Source of the DNA: Rhineura floridana | Taxonomy: Eukaryota; Chordata; Lepidosauria; Squamata; Rhineuridae | NCBI RefSeq assembly: GCF_030035675.1 | Contig: NC_084487.1 | Coordinates: 25,028,474-25,092,473, forward strand | Direction: 5' to 3' | Length of the DNA stretch: 64,000 bases | Shown: positions 1-13,400 of the stretch, one piece after another | Layout: every line of letters begins with the position of its first letter | Position numbering within the stretch: the first letter of the stretch is position 1 | Notes under the pieces: model-generated | What the model was told of the DNA's origin: nothing | Seen by the model: the letters and a program-made list of their open reading frames with translations, nothing else | The model's database searches: none | Program-made: the position numbers and the translations under genes

Positions 1-638
1 GAGGGCAATGGAAGAAGGCCTCTAATGATGATCTCAGTACACAGGCAGGCTGGTATGAGGGTAACTGTTCCTTCAGTATCCTGGATCCAAGCCATGTTGA
101 GCTTGAAAAGCAAGTGTCATCACTTTGAATTGTGCTCAGAAACAGACCGGTAACCAGTGAAAATGTTTAAAGATTGGTGAAATCTAGTTACACTGACTGA
201 TCCATGTCAAATATTTTGCTGTCATATTTTGATTGAATAAGCTGCAATTTCTGACAGTCTTCAAAGACAGCCCCACATATGTGGTCTATATGTTATGGCT
301 GAAATATGATTGAATAAAATATTCCTGTAACAAAGACAATGTTTCAGTAAAAATGTGAGCTTTTTTTTTTTAAGGGAGTTGACAACAGTGCTCTCCCAGC
401 GTGGAGAACTGGGAAACGCAAGAAAACTAAGCAGGAAGCATGTTGCGTAGCCCACCCACAGATATTTCCTTGGACTAAATAACTTTAAAATGTTTAGAGG
501 TTTGAGCAGAACGAGAACTAGGAATGCAGTGATTCCCTCTGTTATAATAATCATTATCAATATTTCCATAGTACATTTCAAGTATTAAAAATATCTTGCA
601 TACATTCTCTCCATAATCCTTACAACAGCACCCCTATA

Positions 639-837
639 CAGTAAGGCCACGCTTCCCGGCGCTTCGCTTCCCGGTGTTCCGCTAATGCGGCGGCTTTCAT
701 TCCCCATTTTAAAGCCAATTTTGCGGCATTTTCGTGCGACGTGCCCCATTATACTCAACGGGGTTCTACTTTACGGCAATTTCCGCTTTACAGCGGGGGT
801 CTGGAACAGAACCTGCCGTATAAGCGGGGCCCACCTG
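639..837. mobile_element. Tigger/pogo-like MITE
   Basis: A 199-bp unit with imperfect inverted ends (CAGTAAGGCCACGCTT against CAGGTGGGCCCCGCTT). It is flanked on both sides by TATA, fitting a TA target site. The internal repeated CGCTTCCCGG resembles the CGCTTCGCTT layout of Tigger ends. It is more GC-rich than its surroundings and shows no coding. Confidence 0.6.
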
Positions 838-861
838 TATAGTAGACCAATATTATTGTCC

Positions 862-1102
862 TCATATTTATTTATTTGTTACATTTATATCCCACTTTTC
901 CTCCAAGGAGCTCAATATGGTGTACATGACTCTCCTCCCTCTCCATTTTATCCTCACAACAACCCTGTGAGGTAGGTTAGGCTGAGAGACTGTGACTGGC
1001 CCAAGGTCACCCAGCAACCTTCATGGCTGAGTGTGGATTTGAACCCTGGTCTCCCAGGTCCTAGCCCAACACTTTAACTACTATACCACACTGGCTCTTT
1101 TA
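862..1102 (-). mobile_element. CORE-SINE (MIR-like), reverse
   Basis: On the reverse strand it has a tRNA-like head (GTGTGGTATAGTAGTTAAAG, GGTTCAAATCC), then the MIR/CORE segment (CACAGGGTTGTTGTGAGGAT), then an L2-type tail (GGGATATAAATGTAACAAAT). Nearly complete. Confidence 0.8.
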
Positions 1103-1391
1103 GATGGTGGGCTGAGAATTTGTAAATTGTCTAAGGCCACCCAGTGAGTTCATGGCTAAGCTGAGATTTGGATTTCATTTTTATTGACCGCAAGGCCACA
1201 CACTGCTCTGTCACACTTTTTCTAGACATCACAGAGCATCACCTATTTAAATAGCTTGTTTTATAACAGTGGCAATCAGTAAGTAGTACTTCAAACTTGT
1301 ATGCCGATGGATTAGCCACAACAATAAAAAGCTGAGGAGGTTTATCTAATAGTGACTGCTCTTTTCTCTTTTTATCTCCCTCTGCTTGCAG

Positions 1392-1462
1392 ACCAGCAAA
1401 TTTTTGGGGGAAGTAGATGGCTCTATTATGTCCCAGCTTGTAACCATGGGAATGTTCAAACA
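1392..1462 (+). CDS. CACNA2D4: CACNA2D4 exon a (KFLGEVDG exon)
   Basis: Acceptor ctccctctgcttgcag and donor CA|gtaagt flank 71 nt that enter in phase 0 and leave two bases (CA). The product includes [14 protein letters not shown] and MGMFKQ, matching human RFLGEVDGAVLTQL and MGVFSQ. The exon that should precede it (human DLDCFVIDNNGFILIS) was not found in bases 1-1391, so it lies before the window. Confidence 0.93.
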
Positions 1463-4400
1463 GTAAGTGTCACTGTCTCCTCTGTATTGATCTCCTTCAG
1501 AGAAGAGGCAGACAGAAGCAAAGTTCCTTATCCCCTGTTAGAATTATTACAGCTAAACATTTCATAGAATCACAGAATCATAGAATAGTAGAGTTGGAAG
1601 GGGCTTATAAGGCCATCGAGTCCAATCCCCTGCTCAATGCAAGAGTCCAAGTTAAAGCATTCCCAACAGGTGGCTGTCCAGCTGCCTCTTGAAGGCCGTC
1701 CGTGTTGGAGAGCCCACCACCTTCTTTAAGAAGAGAATGAAGACAGTGGGATGTGGATTCTTGCCTCAATTGTTAGGGCTCATTCACATTTGTTGTCCAA
1801 CCATTCCCAGGTTACCTGCATGATTGCATGGACAAATGTAATGTGTGAACTGCATAATCATAGGTATAGCCAGTACCAATTCTATGACTGCAGCAGCTGG
1901 AAAAAGTGTTGTTACAATGATAAAATGGCTCCTGATTACATCTGTTATCACCCAGTTCATGCACACTGTGTATGCAAATGCAGAGTATGACATACTTCAT
2001 TTCCCTGTTCGGATTCTGAAAATGCATATTAAAAGATGGTAAAAAAAAACCAAATATACAAAGCTAACAACATGTATCTTTTGAATGTAGAAATGTCAGA
2101 AGTGCAAACCCTTTCCTACCTTACTTCAATGGCATGGGAAACACTTTCATGTGGCTTTGTGGCCATTCATGTTCCAGACTTGCAGCCCCCTCATATGTTA
2201 CCAGAGCAGCATGGGAGCCCAGAACCATGGGGGCAGGGCCAGTTGCATGGGCTATTCCCAACTGATTTTTCCCTGTCCAACATGGTTTTAGGCTTTTAAA
2301 CATTAGCTGTAGCTCACTGGTAGAACACATGTTTTATATGCAAAGGTTCCAGGTTCAAACCCTGGCTTCTCTAGGTAAAGCTGGGGGAAACGCCTGTCTG
2401 CGGCCATGTAGAGCTGCTGCCAGTCAGCATGGGCAATCCTGGAATAAATCTGGCTTATAGAATCATAGAATAGTAGAGTTGGAAGGGGCCTATAAGGCCA
2501 TCAAGCCCAACCCCCTGCTTAATGCAGGAATCCAAATCAAAGCAAATCAAAGCATCATAATACTTGGTATAAAGCCGCTTTCTATGCTCCCAGCCGGTCC
2601 CATGTTCCTGATGTAGCATACAAAGTGACCCAGAATCAGACACAAATGGCACAAAAGAGCCTGAGAACCTGGCCAGGTGTGTCTGGAAGGGCCAATCTGT
2701 CCACTTTGAATCTGGCCATAGAAAAGAAATGTAGCTATTGGGCTGCGTACAGGAAAGTTGCTATGATGTTTCTAGCTGACAGAAGCAGCTTTCAGGACCT
2801 TGGAGCAAATAAAAATAGCAGCTGGGGTTGCTCAAGTAAGCCTTCGTATTGTGGGGGCATACTGTGAAATCAGTAAGAAATGGCTTCCTCAGTTCCAGCA
2901 TAGTCAATCAAACGCTGTGTGGGATCAGATCTTGCTGTGAGACATCCAACGCTAAGCACAAACTAAACGAAATTATTAGGACAAGGATATATGGCAGTTC
3001 TGTGTGTGAAGACAGATCTAGGCTAGAATCCATGCAGGACAAATGGATGTATCTGCAACTATGTTGAGAAAGGGGCCACGTAAGTCTGTGGTAGAGCGCA
3101 TGCTTTGCATGCAGAAAATCTCGGGCTCAGTTCCCATCATCTCCACTAAAAAGGATGGCAGATGGCAGAGCTGGAAAAGGCCACTGAGAGCCCTTGGAAA
3201 GGCCCTGCCAATCAGAGCAGATAGTACTGGGCTAGATGAATTAGGAAAACAGGAGCATAGCAAGCTGCCTTATACTGAGTCAGACCATTGGTCCACCTAG
3301 CCCAGTATTGTCTACACTGACTGACAGCAGCTCTCCAATTTTCTCTCCCACTGCTGCCTGGAAATGCTGGGGATTGAACCTGGGACCTTTTGCATGCAAA
3401 GCAGATGCTCTATCTGCACTAACCGCTGTTCCTTCTCTATGATGGTTTGTCAGTATAAGTCAGTGTATTCTACATGTGGACCCATTTATTTATTTATTTA
3501 TTGCAGGGTGAAAATGTTTGATTACCAAGCCATGTGTAAAATGCCCCACCACCACCATAGTGGCGCTCATCCTCTTCTCAGTGTAAGTATCTCTGGAAGT
3601 TATCTGGAAGCATTTGTACATAATACACATGTGCGGACACACTCACATTGAATAAAACTGCTCGGGGATGAGACCATCCCTGGCTGAGGTGCCACCACTG
3701 CTAGGCATGGCATGCAGGGGGAAATGATGTGAGGGCAGGCATGACTTTGCTCCTCCTTCTGATTACAATGACAGAATTACCCTTATCATCTGTGTCTCTG
3801 CTAAAAGCCTGATTTTCTGTGCTCTCAGAGGGCTATGCAAGGACAGAAGAAGCCACGCCACGTCTGCCCTCATGTCCTCTTACCCCGCACTCTGGCAGAG
3901 TTTTGGTAAAGTGATTGTGGGGGCTGGGCACCACTCATCTGAACCCCATCACTCATCTGATGACACCTCTGTGGCAGTCCCTATGTGAAGACAGACTGGG
4001 AAGGGTATTTTTATTGTTTATAATAGGACAGGAGAGTTCTTCCGTTTTTCACAAATATCTTTGTGTCATTGCCCCAACAAAGATGGCAATTAATACCCTT
4101 TTTTGGGTTCTGTTTTAAATACCCAACTCCAGAGTGCTGGAGTTCTATGAGAAGGGACATCCACGTTTTCATGAAAGAGTAGATGCCACAGGAAAACAGC
4201 AGATTCCTAATGTCTGTTTCTGTCCCTTCATCTGCAGCCCATGTGCTCAGAAAAATCTGGCACTGGCATAGTGAGAATATGTTTCTCATTCTGCAGCCAA
4301 TTAGCCATCTCCACCTTCCCGGTCACAAAGTAAGTAATTTCCACTCTCTTTCACAGAGACACCTAGCTGGAGTCAGCACACCAAGCAAAACAGTTCCAAA

Positions 4401-7400
4401 ATTTAATGAGAAAAAAAAGAGCCCTTTAATTCAGCTAAAATTGACCCAGTGCTCCCCAGCAGGTCTACTCTGTTCCATGCTATACAGTATGTATTGGTCA
4501 GATGGCAGTACATGTATATTGATTTGGAAAAGATGGAAGATACAGGTTAAATTCATTCTAGAGAGTGGGGAAGGGGCCTCAACTTTTCCTTCCTTCTTTT
4601 CTCCCTACCCCCCTCTCCAATCTTGATGTATGTCTGCTGCATCTTTAACCAGTAGTCAAAATGAGCTCCCAGCTAACCCTGCCTTGTACCATTCTATAGC
4701 CAATTTTGGCTATGTGAAATCATAGCAAATCATTATAGCGTATTAGGTAGCTCTGTGCCAGGAAAGTTTCAGGTTGTGGTACCTTGAATTAGTATGATTT
4801 ACTTGCTAGAGTTGGATGAACTGATTAGTTGTATCTGGTTGGAGCTGAGTGATTAAATAATTACAGTTGTATTAACTAAATAGGGAAAGGTTTGCTAGTT
4901 AGAGATGGACAGGTACTATAAATCAGGAAGCTTTATCACTCATACTTTCTCTTGAGGAAGATTATCCTCCTCCTTTTGAAAGGATAGCTGGGTGAATATG
5001 TGAGAAAGTGCCTATTCAGCTGCAAACAAGAACAACATAAGCTCACAACAGGTCTTGAACCTGGAACCTTGGAGATGGCAGGCAGTGATTTAGCTTGGTG
5101 AGCAAACAACAAAACCCAGTAGATCGACAGGAATTTACTAAACACGGATAGGCCAGATGTTGTTGTTATGTGCCTTCAAGTCGACTACAACTTATGGCAA
5201 CCTTATGAATCAGTTATCTCCCACAGCATCTGTCGCGAACCGCCCTGTTCAGATCTTGTAAATTCAGGTCTGTGGCTTCCTTTATGGAATCAATCCATCT
5301 CTTGTTTGGCCTTCCTCTTTTTCTACTCCCTTCCATTTTTCCCAGCATTATTGTCTTTTCTAGTGAATCATGTCTTCTCAATATGTGTCCAAAGTATGAT
5401 AACCTCAGTTTAATCGTTTTAACTTCTAGTGATAGCTCTGGTTTAATTTGTTCTAACACCCAGTTATTTGCCTTTTTCACAGCCCATGGTATGTGCAAAG
5501 CTCTCATCCAACACCACATTTGAAATGAGTTGATTTTTCTCTTATCCACTTTTTTCACTGTCCAACTTTCACACCCATACATAGAGATCGGGAATACCAT
5601 GGTCTGAATGATCCTGACTGTAGTGTTCCGTGATACATCTTTGCATTTGAGGACCTTTTCTAGTTCTCTTACAGCTGCCCTCCCCAGTCTTAACCTTCTT
5701 CTGATTTCTTGACTATTGTCTCCATTTTGGTTAATGATTGTGCCAAGGTATTGATAATCCTTGACAAGTTCAATGTCCTCATTGTCAACTGTAAAGTTGC
5801 ATAAATCTTCTGTTGTCATTACTTTAGTCTTCTTGACATTCAGCTGTAGTTTTGCTTTTGTGCTTTATCTTTCATCAGGAAAAGTAGGGAACAGAGAAGT
5901 ACTAGGAATTGTGGGAAAATGGGGCTTAAGCGATAGAAATTAAGCAGGAGAAAGACTTGCTGGTGGATTGGCCATGCTAATTTCGGCTGATCTGAATGTG
6001 ATTGCTAATCAGGTAGAGGTGATGCCTACTAATAATATCTTAATTACGCAAATTACTTGGACACCCAATATGAAATGGTTTTTGATTAATGTTTATGCTC
6101 CTCCCAGGAATTCTAGGCAGGTGGGTAAATATATTTTGGCAGAACTCGATCAGTTTCTGAACCATTTATTACAGGAGTCTCCCAACCCCTCAATTTTATT
6201 GGTGGGGGACTTTAATGCCAGACTGGGCTCCAATAACATTGAAATAGGAAGTAAATTGGGTCTGTCATCAGAGGATTTAGCTTGCTTCCCCTTAAGGGAA
6301 TCCAGGGATCCAACCATCAACTCTTCAGGACATTCGTTATTTGCTCTTATTTTTAAATATCAGCTTTTTATTTGTAATGGCTCCTCTAGATTCCCGACAG
6401 TGGGCATGCATACGTATTATGGTCCAAGAGGGAGGACTGCTATCGATTTGATGATTCTCTCTCCCCCTTTTTTTCCTCACCTTGAGTCCTTCACTGTTTC
6501 GATTAGATTGGAGAGCGACCACATGCCGGTTAGTTCCCTTTTGACAGCACCCATGTCCATTCCACCTAGTGTTTTTATTCCTGCTGATAGTATTATAAAG
6601 CAGGTTGGCCAGAGGATCTGCTGGAATGGAAAGATTAAAGACGAGCTAATTTGCCGCCTAAATTCAACAACATTATTTAACTTGCGCGAGCAGCTTCTTG
6701 ATGCTGCAGATCCCCTTGAATGTTATAATTCCATAATTATGACCCTAAGGCCATTGCTGACTCGCTCCACTTCGATTCCCTTGAGGAATCGAGGTTGGTT
6801 TGATAATCAATGTGCCAAATCCAAAAATAATCTTGTCCGCGCCGTTAGGAACTTAAGGCGGATACATACGCCAGAAAATTATGACATCTTTATACAGCTC
6901 TGCAGAGCTTATAAAAATTTAGTACGTTCCAAAAGAGTAAACCATATTCGACAACAATGGCTGGAATTGGGATTTGCCGCTCTGGAACGCAACACGACCA
7001 AGTTTTGGAAGCTAATCTCCAAAGGATTAAAAGGGGAATATAGCAGCTTGGATAATCAAATAACGTCAACTCAATGGTGCTCCTACTTTTCTGCTATCTA
7101 TAGTAAGGTTTCCCCTCCCCCTTCCACAGATGTCCAATTTAAAATTGAACATCTGTTAGCTCAATGCCAGGAATGGGAACCTGTCACCCCCCGCGAAATA
7201 TCCACCCTGGTTAATTCCCTGCCCGGGAAGAAAGCACCAGGTGAGGATATGCTTCCGGTTGAACTGCTTAAAGCTGACCCTGATTGGTGGGCCCCTGTCC
7301 TTGCTAAGATGTTCACCTTTATTAATCAGCATGGTACAATACCTAAGGGCTGGGGTGATAGCACTGTGATACCACTTCATAAAAGGGGTTCAAAAGCTGA

Positions 7401-10400
7401 TCCGGCCAATTTTAGGCCGATCAGCCTCCTCAACGTGACTGCTAAAATTTATGCCAAATTTTTACTGGCTAAATTGGATTCATGGGCTGCTAAGAACTCG
7501 ATTATTGCGGAAGAACAGGCGGGTTTTTCCAAGGGAAAGTCCACTATGGATCAATGTTTTATACTCTCCCATCTAATCAAGAAATATTCATCAATTGCCA
7601 GAAAGGAATTATTTGTTACATTTGTGGACTTTTCATCAGCCTTCGATCTCATTGATAGGGATCGTCTCTGACAAAAATTATCCTCCACCAATATAGACAG
7701 GCGACTGTTCTGGCTGATTCGTATGCTTCATACAGATACCTCACTCAGGGTCAGGCTGGGTGCTAATGGTCTCCTCTCTGACTCTGTTCAAACTGAGAGG
7801 GGTACGCCAGGGCTATCTTTTGGCCCTGTTCCTTTTTAATTTCTATATCAACAATATTGTAATGGAATTGTCTGGACCAGAGTATTCCCCCCCCCTCAAT
7901 TTTAAATGACAAACTCTCTGTACTGTTGTATGCCGATGATTTAGCCCTCCTGTCCATCACCCAAATTGGCATGAGGAGATTGTTAAGACAACTGGGAACG
8001 TTTTGTGATAGGGAACATTTGCTAATTAACTACTCCAAAACTAATGTAGTAGTATTTGGAAATAAAAATAAAACCCATGCTTGGAAAATAAAGGATAAGC
8101 CCATTAAACAAAGTCGTAGCTACAGATATTTGGGTCTCACCTTTAACAACAAGTCCACATGGAAACCACACTTTGAGTTGATTAAACTGAAGGCTAATCA
8201 TTCCATCCAACTCCTGCTTCGGTTTTTCAAATTCAAAGGAGGTAGCCTGATCCCCCCTGCCATTGAGGTCTTCCAACGGAAAATAATCCCTATGCTCCTA
8301 TATGGGTCTGAGATCTGGGGACACACCAACCTTTCCACCCTAGAGATGGTACAAAATTCTTTCATTCAATCTGTGCTGGCAATGCCAAAAGGTACCCCCA
8401 TAGCTTTTATGAGGGTAGAGGCAGGCATTCTTTCATTAGAAGCCATGGCCCATGTGGCCTTAGCTGGTTACTGGCTAAAATTGGTTTGCATGGCTGACTC
8501 GCGTCTGCCGAAAAAATGTCTGCTCGAACAATCTCAAAACCTTATGTATAACAGCTGGCTGACTCAGACCAAATCTCTACTGTCTGTATACGGGATAAGT
8601 ATAGAATCTCCTCCTTCCCACTTCTCGAGACAGGCGAAGCAGAATCTAAAGGATAGAATTCTTCTATATGCAAAGCGATGGGATCTTTATACCTCTACTC
8701 AGTCTTCTTTCTCCCTTTGGTACCCCATTTTTAAAACTACTTTTGCCATGGAGAAATATTTCTCTTATCTAAACGTGCTGCTGTTGAGAAGAGCCTTTAC
8801 GGTTCTTCATTTTCAATCAATGCCCACAGCTGTGCTTGACGGGAACTATGCTAAAACCCCAATTCCTCTGCGTCTGTGTATTTGTAAGTCTGGTGAGGTT
8901 GAGGATGTTGCCCACTACCTTATGAGTTGCCCTCTTTATAAAGAGCCGAGGTCTAAATTCCTCTCGCCGTTCATCCGCTCTCTGGCGAATAGGCCTCCGT
9001 TAGAACAAGTTAGTGTAGTGGTGGAGATGTGTTTTTAACTTGTCAAGTGACAAACTTTGCCCTTCCTGCCGGCAAAATTAGGTCCAAACACCTAAAGCAA
9101 ATTCTAGCCTAGGCGTGTTATGAATGAATCTTATTTTAATTTGACTCCGGACTGGATATTTTAAATGACAAGCTGGTGCCAAGTTGACATATCACGACTA
9201 TGGACCCTATGTGGTCCAATAATTTTAAGGGTACCTGCTATTTTTAAATATTTGTATTCATAGATGCTGTAGTCAATTTTGTACCTTGTACTCCGTACTC
9301 TGTATTATATTGTGGCGGCCGATGGCCATGAGCAATAAAGTTATTCATTCATTCATTCATTCATTCATTCATTCATCCAAATCTTCTGTTGTCATTACTT
9401 TAGTCTTTTTGATGTTCAGCTGTAGTCCTGCTTTTGTGCTTTCCTCTTTAACTTTCATCAGCATTCATTTTAAATCATTACTGGTTTCTGCTAGTAGTAT
9501 CTTAAATTATTGATATTTCTCCCTCCATTTTTCACACCTCCTTCTTCTTGGTCCAATCCTGCTTTCCATATGATATGTTCTGCATATAGATTAAATAAAT
9601 AGGGTGATAAAATTCACCCATGTCTCACACCCTTTCTGGTGGGGAACTAATCGGTTTCTCCATATTCTGTCCTTACAGTAGCCTCTTGTCCAGAGTATAG
9701 GTTGTGCGTCAGGACAATCAGATGCTGTGGCACCCCCATTTCTTTTAAAGCATTCCATAGTTTTCAATTATCTACTCAGTCAAAGGCTTTGCTGTAATCT
9801 ATAAAGCACAGGGTGATTTTCTTCTGAAATTCCTTGGTCCGTTCCATTATCCAGTATGTTTGCGATATGACCTCTTCCCTTTCTAAATCCAGCTTGGACG
9901 TCTGGCATTTCTCGCTCCATATATGGTAAGAGCCTTTGTTGTAGAATCTTGAGCATTACTTTACTTGCATGAGATATTAAGGCAAAAGTTTGATAATTAC
10001 TGCATTTCCTGGGATCCCCTTTCTTTGGAATTGGGATGTATATTGAACGCTTCCAGTCTGTGGGCCATTGTTTAGTTTTCCATATTTCTTGACAGATTTT
10101 ACTCAAAATTTGGACAGATTCAGTCTCAGTAACTTGTAGCAACTCCATTGGTATGCCATCTATTCCTGGTGATTTGTTTCTTCCAAGTATTTTAAGAGCA
10201 GCTTTCACCTCACATTCTAAAATTTCTGGTTCTTCATCATATGGTTCCTCCATGAATGAATTTGTCATCCTGGCGTCTCTTTTACAGAGTTCTTCAGTGT
10301 ATTGCTTCCATCTTCCTTTTATTTCATCTCGGTCAGTCAGTGTGTTCCCCTGTTAATTATTCAACATCCCTACTCTTGGTTTAAATTTCCCTTTCATTTC

Positions 10401-13400
10401 TCTAATCTTTTGTAATAGGGCTCTTGTTCTTCCCTTTTTGTTGTCCTCTTCTATTTCTATACAATAACTATTGTAATAGTTTTCTTTGTCCCTACGTATT
10501 AGTAGCTGTATTGTTGCATTTAGGGTTCTGATCGTGTTTCTATCTCCTTTTGCTTTTGCTTTCCCTCTCTCTTGAACCATTTTAAGAGTTTCTTCAGTCA
10601 TTCATTGAGGTCTTTCTCTCTTTTTAACTAGTAGTATTGTCTTTTTGCATTATTCCCTGATAATGTCTCTGACTTCACTCCATAGTTCTTCTGGTTCTCT
10701 GTCAACAAAGTTGAAAGCCTCAAACCTGTTCCTTTTTTGATCTTTATATTCTTCTCGGATATTATTTAAATTGTATTTTGGCATTATGATTGCTTTGTTC
10801 TTCTTCTTTAGCTTTACTCTGATTTTTGATACAACCAGTTCATGAACTGTACCACAGTCTGCTCCTGGTCTTGTTTTCACAGAAAGTATGGAACTTCTCC
10901 ATCTTCTGCTACCAATTATATCATCAATTTGATTCCTATATTGACCATTTGGTGATGTCCACCTGTACAGTCATCTTTTTGGTTGCTCAAAAAATGTGCT
11001 TGCAAGAAACAAATTATTGGCTTCACAGAATTCAATAAGTCTTTCTCCTGCTTCATTTCTATCTCCTAAGCCCCATTTCCCCACAATTCCTAGTTCTTCT
11101 GTGTTCTCTACTTTCACATTCCAGTCTCCCATGATTATCAGCCCATCTTGTTTTGGTGTGTGATCAATTTCTTCCTGTATTTCTAAGTAAAATCCCTCGT
11201 TCCACTTCTTCTGTGTTTGCCATTGGAGCATAGACTTGGATGATGGTTATGTTAATAGGTTTCCCATTTAATCTTGTTGATATCACTCACTCAGACCTTG
11301 CGTTGTAGCTCCTAATTGCTTTTGCTACATCACTTCTCACTATTAAAGCAACCCCATTTCTTCTTAATTTCTCATTTCCTGCATCAAATATTTTGTAGTT
11401 GCCTGATTGAAAATGTCCCATTCCTGTCCATTTTTTCACTCATGCCAAGTACTGTAATGTTGATACATTCCATTTCTTGCTTGACAATTTGTAACTTTCC
11501 CTGGTTCATGCGTCTCACATTCCATGTTCCTATTGTGTGCGTCGTACAACTCCGGACTCTCCTTTTGCATCTGTGCACATCAGCCTCTGGGCTACCTTTT
11601 GGCTTTGACCAGCTGCGTCATTAGTCACAGTGCTACTCATACTTGTCCTTTGTTCTTCCCCAGTAGCTCGGTGAGTGCCTTCTGACCTGGGGGTCTCATC
11701 TTCCAGCACTATCTCGTGTTCCATTTTGGATACTCTGTTCATAGGGTTTTTGTGGTAAGAGATATTCAGAGGTGGTTTACCATTGCCTTCCTCTGAGTTT
11801 GGATGCATCTTAGTCTGGTGTCTCAGCTTTGACCATTCCGCCTTGGGTGCCTCTACTGGGAATCTTGGTCTAGACTCCTGACAGTAATTCTCCCTTCTTC
11901 TTCATCACTCTCAAACCCCCTCACCACGTTAAGGTGTGCATCTTGTCATAGGACAGGTATTATTCTATGACAAAGTTTAAGGGCTCCTCCAGAGATCCTC
12001 TTAATTGTGCATTCATGATGATTTGTGCTCATAATGCTATTGGGATGGTTAAACAGGATCCATACTGTCTGCATCTGAAACATTTTGGGGCAGAGGCTCT
12101 GCTTTGTTTCCAATCAGTACATGTCCTATAGCTTCCTGCTGAAATCCTGTAATTTTTCATACCACAAATTTTTTTTTCAGGGGGTCCTACTTTAATTGCT
12201 CTAGATGCCCCTCCAGACAACAGTAATGTGGGAACATTGGGGAAGAATAACTTATAAAGTGGAATGAAGTGTGGATGGTCCAGTATAAATCCACCACTAA
12301 TGCACTATGCTGCAGGATATACCTACAAAAAACCACCAGTCTGGAGGGGCCCTTAGACTGAGTTGGAACAACACTAGTCTGGAACTTATCCAAGTGGCTT
12401 TTGTTATAGCTCATCCTTTCCAAGGGCCTATTCTTGCTCTTCAGATCTTGCCCTCTGAACTAACCTCTACTGATTTAACAAGAGGCTGGCCAAAGGAGTC
12501 AAAAATGCTGTAGAAAACTCTCCGAATTTTAAAACCAACAAATTCAAATTGGGCTATTAGGATAAAATTATGCAAATGACACATACCTAAATGTTCCTCT
12601 CCCCTGTAGTAACTCATCCTCTTCAGACAGTCCTTTATTCCTCTTATTTAAAGAGCAAAAAAAGCCTTAGGGGCAGGTGTAAGGAATCTGTGGCCCTCTC
12701 TTGCTGGACTACGACTCCCATCATCCTCCACCATTTGACCGTGCTGGTTGGGACTGAGGAGAGTTGCCGTCCAATAATCTTTGCTCTTTGGATACCAGCT
12801 TGCAAGGCAGTATGAAACAAATAGGTAACCCCTGGAAAAGTCACTCTTTTTTAAAAAAGAAGTCTCTCCTTCATGTTGCACTGATTTGAAAAGGTAGCTG
12901 AAATGCTTTTTACAGCTTCCTAGCCATGGGCTACCTTTTCAAATCAGAGCAAAGTTGTGGAGATGAGGTGTCACTGTAGGAGAGAAAGAAGAACAGTTCC
13001 CTAGCAGAAGTTAACAATTTTTGAGGAGGGCTGCACGGGATGTTTGCCAACCAGCAATACTGAAGCTGTGAAAAATATATAATGCACAAATGGAGATAAT
13101 GAAAAATACAGACTGAACCTTTGACCTTGGTAGGTTTCCACGTAAATATTGCTTTTAGTTCATGCAACATTTTAGTCAAGAGTACTGAAATTAAAATGTA
13201 AAGCTACACCTTGTATGTCATATTCCCATCACAACAGAAAATCTTAGGGTGATATTCAATGCTAGTTCAACTCAAAGAAGACCTATTGAAGTTAATGGAT
13301 ATGAGTAACTTAGGTTCATTAATTTCAGTGTGTCTATTCTGAGTAGGACTTAGCTGACTCCAATTCATACTTCTGCTTTGAAGCAGACTTACCTAAAGCC

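Larger units (their letters stand above)
1463..3506 (+). other. CACNA2D4 intron, repeat-filled
   Basis: GT..AG intron holding two CR1 tails, a degraded SINE and a tail-to-tail SINE pair. At 1740-2300 I recognise nothing firm; ttagggctcattcacatttg near 1776 resembles one end of the TAAGGGCTC MITE family found elsewhere here. Confidence 0.8.

Noticed and set aside
4238-4329. Additional coding exon of CACNA2D4
   Set aside because: Splice sites look good, but including it breaks the frame into exon c and its translation matches nothing in alpha2delta proteins. Kept only as a possible poison exon.
9346-9377. CRISPR-like or satellite array
   Set aside because: A plain (ATTC)n tail of the LINE that precedes it.
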